Source: Klebsormidium nitens
Lineage: Eukaryota; Streptophyta; Klebsormidiophyceae; Klebsormidiales; Klebsormidiaceae
Length of the DNA: 64,000 nt
Assembly: GCA_000708835.1 (NCBI GenBank)
Contig: DF237444.1
Coordinates: forward strand, 1 to 64,000
Direction: 5' to 3'
The notes under the pieces: model-generated
The model's database searches: none
Told to the model about the DNA's origin: nothing
Seen by the model: only the letters and a program-made list of their open reading frames with translations
Shown: positions 60,603-64,000 of the stretch, one piece after another
Position numbering within the stretch: position 1 is the first letter of the stretch
Layout of the letters: each line of letters begins with the position of its first letter
Position numbers and translations under genes: made by a program

Positions 60603-62068
60603 CTAAGCACTCTTCTTGCCTTCGACTTGAGCAAACTTGCTGTCGACTCTCCCGAGGAGGGATCGAAGCTTGTCATTTTCTTCCAACAATCTGTCATATT
60701 CCTGAGCCACCCCGTCTGCTTGTCGTTTTAGCGCCTCAGCATTCTTCACTGCTGTCTCCGTGATCTGCTTATCTTTGCGACGATCTTCTAACTCCTGCTG
60801 CAGAGTGGTCACGGTCTCTCGGAGGATGTCCGTCTGTAAGTGTCGAATGTCCAATCAGATAGGAAGGCATGGCTTGTGGTGACCCTTTGGCCTGATTAGA
60901 CGATCTGTACATACTGAAGCATTCCAAAAGGGCCAAAGGTTTGAGGTTAAGGGACTCAAAGTTGGGTAGAAGCAAGCCAGTAGAATACAAGTCTGCCTGT
61001 AATGAAGCAGTACTCTCTGGACATGAGGCGGACGCTGCCCACATCAACCTTGTCAAAATTGGATTCTACATTTCAATTGAATATACAGCGTGCAAGTTTT
61101 AGCTTAAACATGTCAGCTGCACAGCAGACAACCATCCACGACGACAATTTAATGATTTGGAGCGCACCTGCTGGCGCAACTCCTTGACTTTGGCCTCTTC
61201 TGCTGCCAGTTTTGCACTGTAGTCCACCTGGCCGGAGGACTTTTCGTGCAGCTTCAAATACTCTGTTCCGGCATTCTTTGCTTGCCTTTGCAGAGCATCA
61301 TGGCTGACCCTCAGCTTGTCCCCCTCGGTTACAGCAGCATAAACTGCGTGATCAAGGAGCACCAGCAAGAGCGACGCACCTGCAGGCAAAGAAAGGAGTA
61401 CGCACATCAACCACCTTCCATCAGGAAGTTGCCCCAGTACCTAGGCGGTAGCGAGAAGGCAAGTGATTGCCAATGAAGCATTTTGCGCGACATGCCACTC
61501 CGTCTAAACAGAGCGCTGGGGCTCTTTGATTGGAAAACCAGTGCTTCGCAATGAGTCTGGCAATTCTCCAACGCATGGCAGCCCAACTATTCTTGCTGCA
61601 ATATATCAGACACACCCACTAATCTAAATGTGTGAATGACACAGGTTGAGAACCAGGAATCCTGTGAGCCTGATCCTGATCTCCTATTTGTATTCATTGG
61701 GGTGTACAGCTGGCATAGACTTTGTACCTAAGCATCATAAGCCCAGGTATGCTCCAGCTTGTCTTACCGGTTATGAATGCCTGCAGATATTCACTGTACA
61801 ATGCGCTTTCTGTACGCAGCGAGTCGCCAGTGTTGAGCGCTTCCGCTTTTGCTGCTTTTACAAGCAGCCCTTGTATGCTGGCAATTGATGAGAGCAGGAA
61901 CACAACGAGCGCTCCAAAGATTGTCCTGACGACCGCTGCCGCTCTGGGAATGTGAAAGAAACCGACTACAGCCAAACCCAGTCTTCTGACTGCCGGCACG
62001 GGGATGACTAGAAGGATGCTCACAACCACTTGGAGTGACAGGAGCACAATGGACGGGAGCAACAGCAT
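60603..62068 (-). CDS. BAP31-like endoplasmic reticulum membrane protein
   Basis: B-cell-receptor-associated protein 31 homologues are ER membrane proteins that help sort and quality-control membrane cargo. Three exons: 62068-61768, 61379-61168, 60833-60603, in phase, 247 residues (human BAP31 has 246). Three hydrophobic segments lie at about 3-25, 48-70 and 94-117, followed by a coiled-coil cytosolic tail rich in Glu/Lys/Ala. The late block AQEYDRLLEENDKLRSLLG aligns with the most conserved BAP31 tail motif (EYDRLLEE). The C terminus is KKSA, a dilysine KKXX retrieval signal for COPI. The start is the ATG directly before the first membrane segment; upstream in-frame sequence is not membrane-like. 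Confidence 0.92.
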
Positions 62069-63297
62069 GATGGGCAACCTTGCACAACTCAGAGGTTGTG
62101 ATAGCCAGCCACACTTCCAACCTATCCCCTTCAGAAATGAGTTGTGCCCTTCAGAGTCAACGAGGAGCAAGCAGACTCAAGTAGGCACGAAGATGATTGC
62201 AATGCAAGAAGAAAACGCCACTAGCTTGCAAGCTCAAGCTGGGTGCGCCCAGGTAGCCAGCCACTCGCATCTGAATCTGCATCTACCTACTCATGTCATT
62301 GAACCCTAGGAACCCTAGAAACCATGGTGGTCCCCTTGCGTTTCAAGAAAGCACTTTCTTTGATCAAAAGTACTTGTTGGCAAATTTAAATCTTGGATTA
62401 CAAGTGTACCGGGCAGCATTCCGGCTGCCCGGTCTGCATCCTGACCCCCGGCTTGATCACCGGCTATGGTAACGGCATGCTGGAGCTTGGTCCGTGCGGC
62501 AAGGGGCACATAGCTGCCGAATCTTTTGTCAACTTTCGAAACCGGACACCGGACGGGCACAGTCAGTCGTTGTCCGCAGTGCCATATTTTGGGACGCGGT
62601 TGGTACCGGGCCTGCTTTTGCCGGACTAAATAATGCTCGGGTTAGCCTGCAAACCACATTAAAATCTTAGGAACAGTGACTTAGCCGTTAGTAGGAACCC
62701 TAATCTGAGAGCAGTCACAGGAAAGGGAGTAACCCTAACAAACCGTCACAGGAAGTGGTGTAACCCTAACACACTATCACTGCTTTGTAGCGCGAGACCC
62801 TAAGGTCACTAGGAGTGCCCGGTTGCTTGCTGACGGTGCATACCTTTCGTACGCGATCGACGGTACCGCTCGAACCGTACCGTACTGAGTATGGTATCGG
62901 ACTCGGCCCGTGACATGTGGCAGCAAACTTGGAGCGTAGATCCTACGGACGGTACACGATCGGACGGTGAAAAGCATATGACTGCCCGCAGTCCGCTGTC
63001 CGATTTCGAAAGTTGACAAAAGATTCGGCAGCTTTGGCCGTTTTGCGTCCGTGCGAGGGACTTGACTCTGGCTTGCATAACCGGCTTATCACTGGAATAG
63101 CCCGGGCCACGGTGAAGGATGCGGGCATTGCGGGGATTAAATCAGATATTCCAAAGTGGATAATGTTGGAAGTTCAGGAGGAAGGTCCGATCTGGAGCTA
63201 GACCCCAGTCTCAGAGTCAGAGTCTTCAAAGTTCAGCCTTCAAGTTCAGGTGGGCGCAAAAAGTGTGATTCGGGGGCACGAGGAGGCAACTGAAACC
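62069..63297. other. Divergent intergenic region between BAP31-like gene and DVR
   Basis: Both genes start from this 1.23-kb gap, most of which is filled by an inverted-repeat element (about 62430-63130). That leaves about 360 bp upstream of the BAP31-like ATG and about 170 bp upstream of the DVR ATG for promoter function, unless the element contributes. No extra coding exon seen. Confidence 0.5.
62430..63130. mobile_element. Inverted-repeat element related in its core to the 37.6-kb element
   Basis: An almost perfect inverted repeat pairs 62512-62547 with 62998-63033 (35 of 36 bases; core AGCTGCCGAATCTTTTGTCA). Weaker matching continues outwards to GCATCCT at 62436-62442 and its complement at 63117-63123, so I set approximate ends there; no target duplication was found. 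The interior has two tandem (G/T)TAACCCTAAC units after a TCACAGGAA motif (about 62718-62770) and GACGGTACCG-like motifs (62853, 62873). Part of the interior (62791-62828) matches the inverse of 37969-38005. No transposase frame. Confidence 0.6.
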
Positions 63298-64000
63298 ATG
63301 GCTGCCTCTGCTGCGCTGTCAAAAGTGTCTGTCGGTTGCTTCCACAGCACAGTGTTGCCAAGACAGGAGCTTGGAGCCGGCATTGCGCAAAATCACTTGT
63401 GCCATGACCGTTCGCCAATTTTTTCACCGAGAGCAAAGGTGAACGCGCTTCTGGCGCCCCCCCACTTTGAAAGAAGCTCGTATCTGGGAGTTGGTACTGT
63501 TGAGGAGGCTCTTCCGCTTCTGAAGCCTGTAAGGAAAAGGTGTCAACGCACTTGCCAGGCTGCTGCCCAGCCTGTGGCGCCCAGCACGCAAGACTTCAGA
63601 AACAAACAGCCCAAGGACATCAATGTCCTTGTGGTGGGCCCAACGGGCTACATTGGCAAATTTGTCACCAAGGAACTCATCAAGCGGGGGTACAACGTGA
63701 TTGCGGTCGCGCGAGAGAAGGCGGGCATCGGCGGCAAGCAGGGGCAGGACCAGACGAAGACGGAGTTTGCCGGGGGGGACGTGCGGTTTGGAAATGCGAC
63801 AGAGGCGGAGTCGCTGGAGAAAGCGGTGAACGGGGACCGTGTCGACGTGGTCGTGTCGTGCCTCGCCAGCCGGACGGGGGGTAAGAAGGATTCGTGGTTG
63901 ATTGACTACCAGGCGACAAAGAACAGTTTGGACGTTGGGCGAAAGCAGGGGGCGCAACACTTTGTGCTGCTGTCGGCCATCTGCGTCCAAAAGCCGCTGC
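63298..64000 (+). CDS. DVR: Divinyl chlorophyllide a 8-vinyl-reductase, chloroplast (5' part)
   Basis: Reduces the 8-vinyl group of divinyl (proto)chlorophyllide with NADPH, making the monovinyl form needed for normal chlorophyll. One open frame runs from the ATG to the window edge: 234 complete codons and no stop, so the gene is truncated by the window. Residues 1-100 or so are Ala/Ser/Arg-rich with few acidic residues, fitting a chloroplast transit peptide. The mature part opens with the NmrA/SDR-type nucleotide-binding motif VLVVGPTGYIGKFV (Gly114, Gly117, Gly120), then GYNVIAVAREKAGIGGK, FAGGDVRFGNA, VVVSCLASRTGG and DSWLIDYQATKNSLD, which match plant DVR. The start is supported by an ACCATGG context. 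Confidence 0.93.
   Translation, partial: MAASAALSKVSVGCFHSTVLPRQELGAGIAQNHLCHDRSPIFSPRAKVNALLAPPHFERSSYLGVGTVEEALPLLKPVRKRCQRTCQAAAQPVAPSTQDFRNKQPKDINVLVVGPTGYIGKFVTKELIKRGYNVIAVAREKAGIGGKQGQDQTKTEFAGGDVRFGNATEAESLEKAVNGDRVDVVVSCLASRTGGKKDSWLIDYQATKNSLDVGRKQGAQHFVLLSAICVQKPL

Noticed and set aside
1-64000. CRISPR arrays, bacterial operons, Shine-Dalgarno sites or prophage
   Set aside because: The window is intron-containing nuclear DNA; none of these structures is present.

Overview
The window is nuclear DNA from a green-lineage eukaryote. It has six intron-rich protein genes, plus-strand or minus-strand, with GT-AG introns mostly of 100-600 bp and a compact layout. Plant affiliation rests on the start of a chloroplast divinyl-(proto)chlorophyllide 8-vinyl reductase gene at the right edge and a pseudouridine-5'-phosphate glycosidase ending in a peroxisomal SRL tripeptide. 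The compact, roughly balanced-GC genome looks more like a streptophyte alga (for example Klebsormidium-like) or an early land plant than a flowering plant; that placement is inference.

Layout. 1-3203: no recognisable gene, but two fields of degenerate short repeats (about 300-720 and 880-1590). 3204-36953 (minus): one giant VPS13-family bridge-like lipid-transfer gene. I joined 64 exons by hand; every splice phase closes and the model gives about 5,026 residues. 36954-38542: intergenic gap carrying a 718-bp inverted-repeat element with a target-site duplication. 38543-40910 (plus): mitochondrial ribosomal protein L46. 42484-48108 (plus): THO complex subunit 1 (HPR1/THOC1) with a long acidic tail. 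49115-53491 (minus): pseudouridine-5'-phosphate glycosidase. 53862-58952 (plus): FHA-RING ubiquitin ligase of CHFR/Dma type, head-to-head with the glycosidase. 59372-60140: a short element with CACTA-type inverted ends. 60603-62068 (minus): BAP31-like ER membrane protein. About 62430-63130: a third inverted-repeat element. 63298-64000 (plus, cut by the window edge): divinyl reductase.

The genes do not form one pathway; they are eukaryotic single-gene units for lipid transport, mitochondrial translation, mRNA export, nucleoside salvage in peroxisomes, ubiquitin signalling, ER sorting and chlorophyll synthesis. The most unusual item is the VPS13-like protein. It has the conserved adaptor-binding (SHR-BD/VAB) and C-terminal VPS13 modules, but starts with a membrane-spanning segment ahead of the chorein-like helix, has two C2-like modules inserted late in the protein, and ends in an unrecognised 330-residue tail. 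Three short inverted-repeat elements sit in three of the five gaps between neighbouring genes.
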